A stretch of DNA of 12,074 bases from Actinomycetes bacterium (GTDB taxonomy: Bacteria > Actinomycetota > Aquicultoria > CAJVYJ01), in contig JAUVQW010000021.1 in assembly GCA_030597945.1 (NCBI GenBank), positions 1 to 12,074 on the forward strand. Reading direction: 5' to 3'. Below are positions 11,931 through 12,074 of this stretch, in pieces. The translations under genes and the position numbers were made by a program. Positions within the stretch are counted from its first letter, which is position 1. Every line of letters begins with the position of its first letter. The notes under the pieces were generated by a model. That model was not told the DNA's origin. It did no database searches and saw nothing but the letters and a program-made list of their open reading frames with translations.

Positions 11931-12074
11931 GTGAAGAATTTACTAAAGAGATTGACAAAAGATGAGATGGGAGCGACAGCAGTAGAGTACGGTATTATGG
12001 TCGCATTAATCGGAGTAGCAGTTGTAGTAACTGTTGGGCTCCTAGGAACACAGCTAAACTCGGTGTTTCAGAAC
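11931..12074 (+). CDS. flp: Flp/Fap-family type IVb pilin (3' partial)
   Basis: The frame opens with GTG at 11931, 7 bases after a strong AGGAGG (11918-11923), and stays open for 48 codons to the window end. The product begins MKNLLKRLTKDEMGATAVEYGIMVALIGVAVVV. This is a classic Flp prepilin: a short basic leader, a processing site G14|A15, Glu at +5 and Tyr at +6 (ATAVEYG), then a hydrophobic helix. A TadV-type peptidase would cleave it, and the Tad secretion system would assemble it into thin adhesive pili. Flp pilins are 50-70 residues, so little is missing. The rest of the tad locus probably lies just beyond the window. The gene was recognised by reading the sequence, because it is cut by the window edge. 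Confidence 0.93.
   Translation, partial: MKNLLKRLTKDEMGATAVEYGIMVALIGVAVVVTVGLLGTQLNSVFQN

Overview
The window is a core-genome segment of a Gram-positive-type bacterium with moderate GC content, most likely a deep-branching member of the Actinomycetota. The evidence is the pdxT-yebC pair, the whiG-type sigma gene directly upstream of rpsB-tsf, an XRE protein whose DNA-binding domain resembles actinobacterial BldD, and a LexA box of the Gram-positive form CGAAC-N4-GTTCG. Genus or species cannot be assigned from the sequence alone. No tRNA, rRNA, CRISPR array, transposase or replication origin was seen.

Layout. Positions 3-2840 hold a plus-strand run of pdxT (5' end missing; overlaps the next gene), yebC and lysS. 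A convergent lipoprotein cupredoxin gene follows on the minus strand (2853-3269). Next is a small four-helix-bundle (S23/IVP-family) gene with a good promoter, a near-perfect LexA box over its predicted start site, and short GCGTAAG/CTTACGC repeats at both ends. After it come three recombination genes with non-ATG starts: comM (GTG), dprA (TTG) and a xerC-like recombinase (TTG). A FliA/WhiG-type sigma factor gene sits 12 bases after xerC. A structured leader then precedes rpsB, followed by an intergenic 19-bp perfect tandem repeat, tsf, and a strong intrinsic terminator at 9846-9880.

Beyond the terminator lies a regulatory cassette: an XRE regulator with a BldD-like helix-turn-helix, an ImmA/IrrE-type zinc peptidase, a DUF4388 (PATAN-like) protein, and the start of a Flp/TadV-type pilin gene that runs off the window end. 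The promoter region of the XRE gene carries an imperfect 29-bp dyad and, beside it, a close match to a sigma-28/WhiG-type promoter. One arm of the dyad recurs near the XRE ribosome-binding site and, with one change, just upstream of the pilin gene.

How the genes may work together (inference). ComM (branch migration), DprA (RecA loading) and Xer (site-specific recombination) form a DNA-uptake and recombination block, possibly partly under SOS control through the LexA box. The downstream cassette looks like a repressor/anti-repressor-protease switch next to a type IVb (Tad) pilus locus. The sigma factor encoded in the same window may drive it. The two most interesting signals are the SOS box on the four-helix-bundle cassette and the shared operator-like motif linking the XRE gene to the pilin gene.
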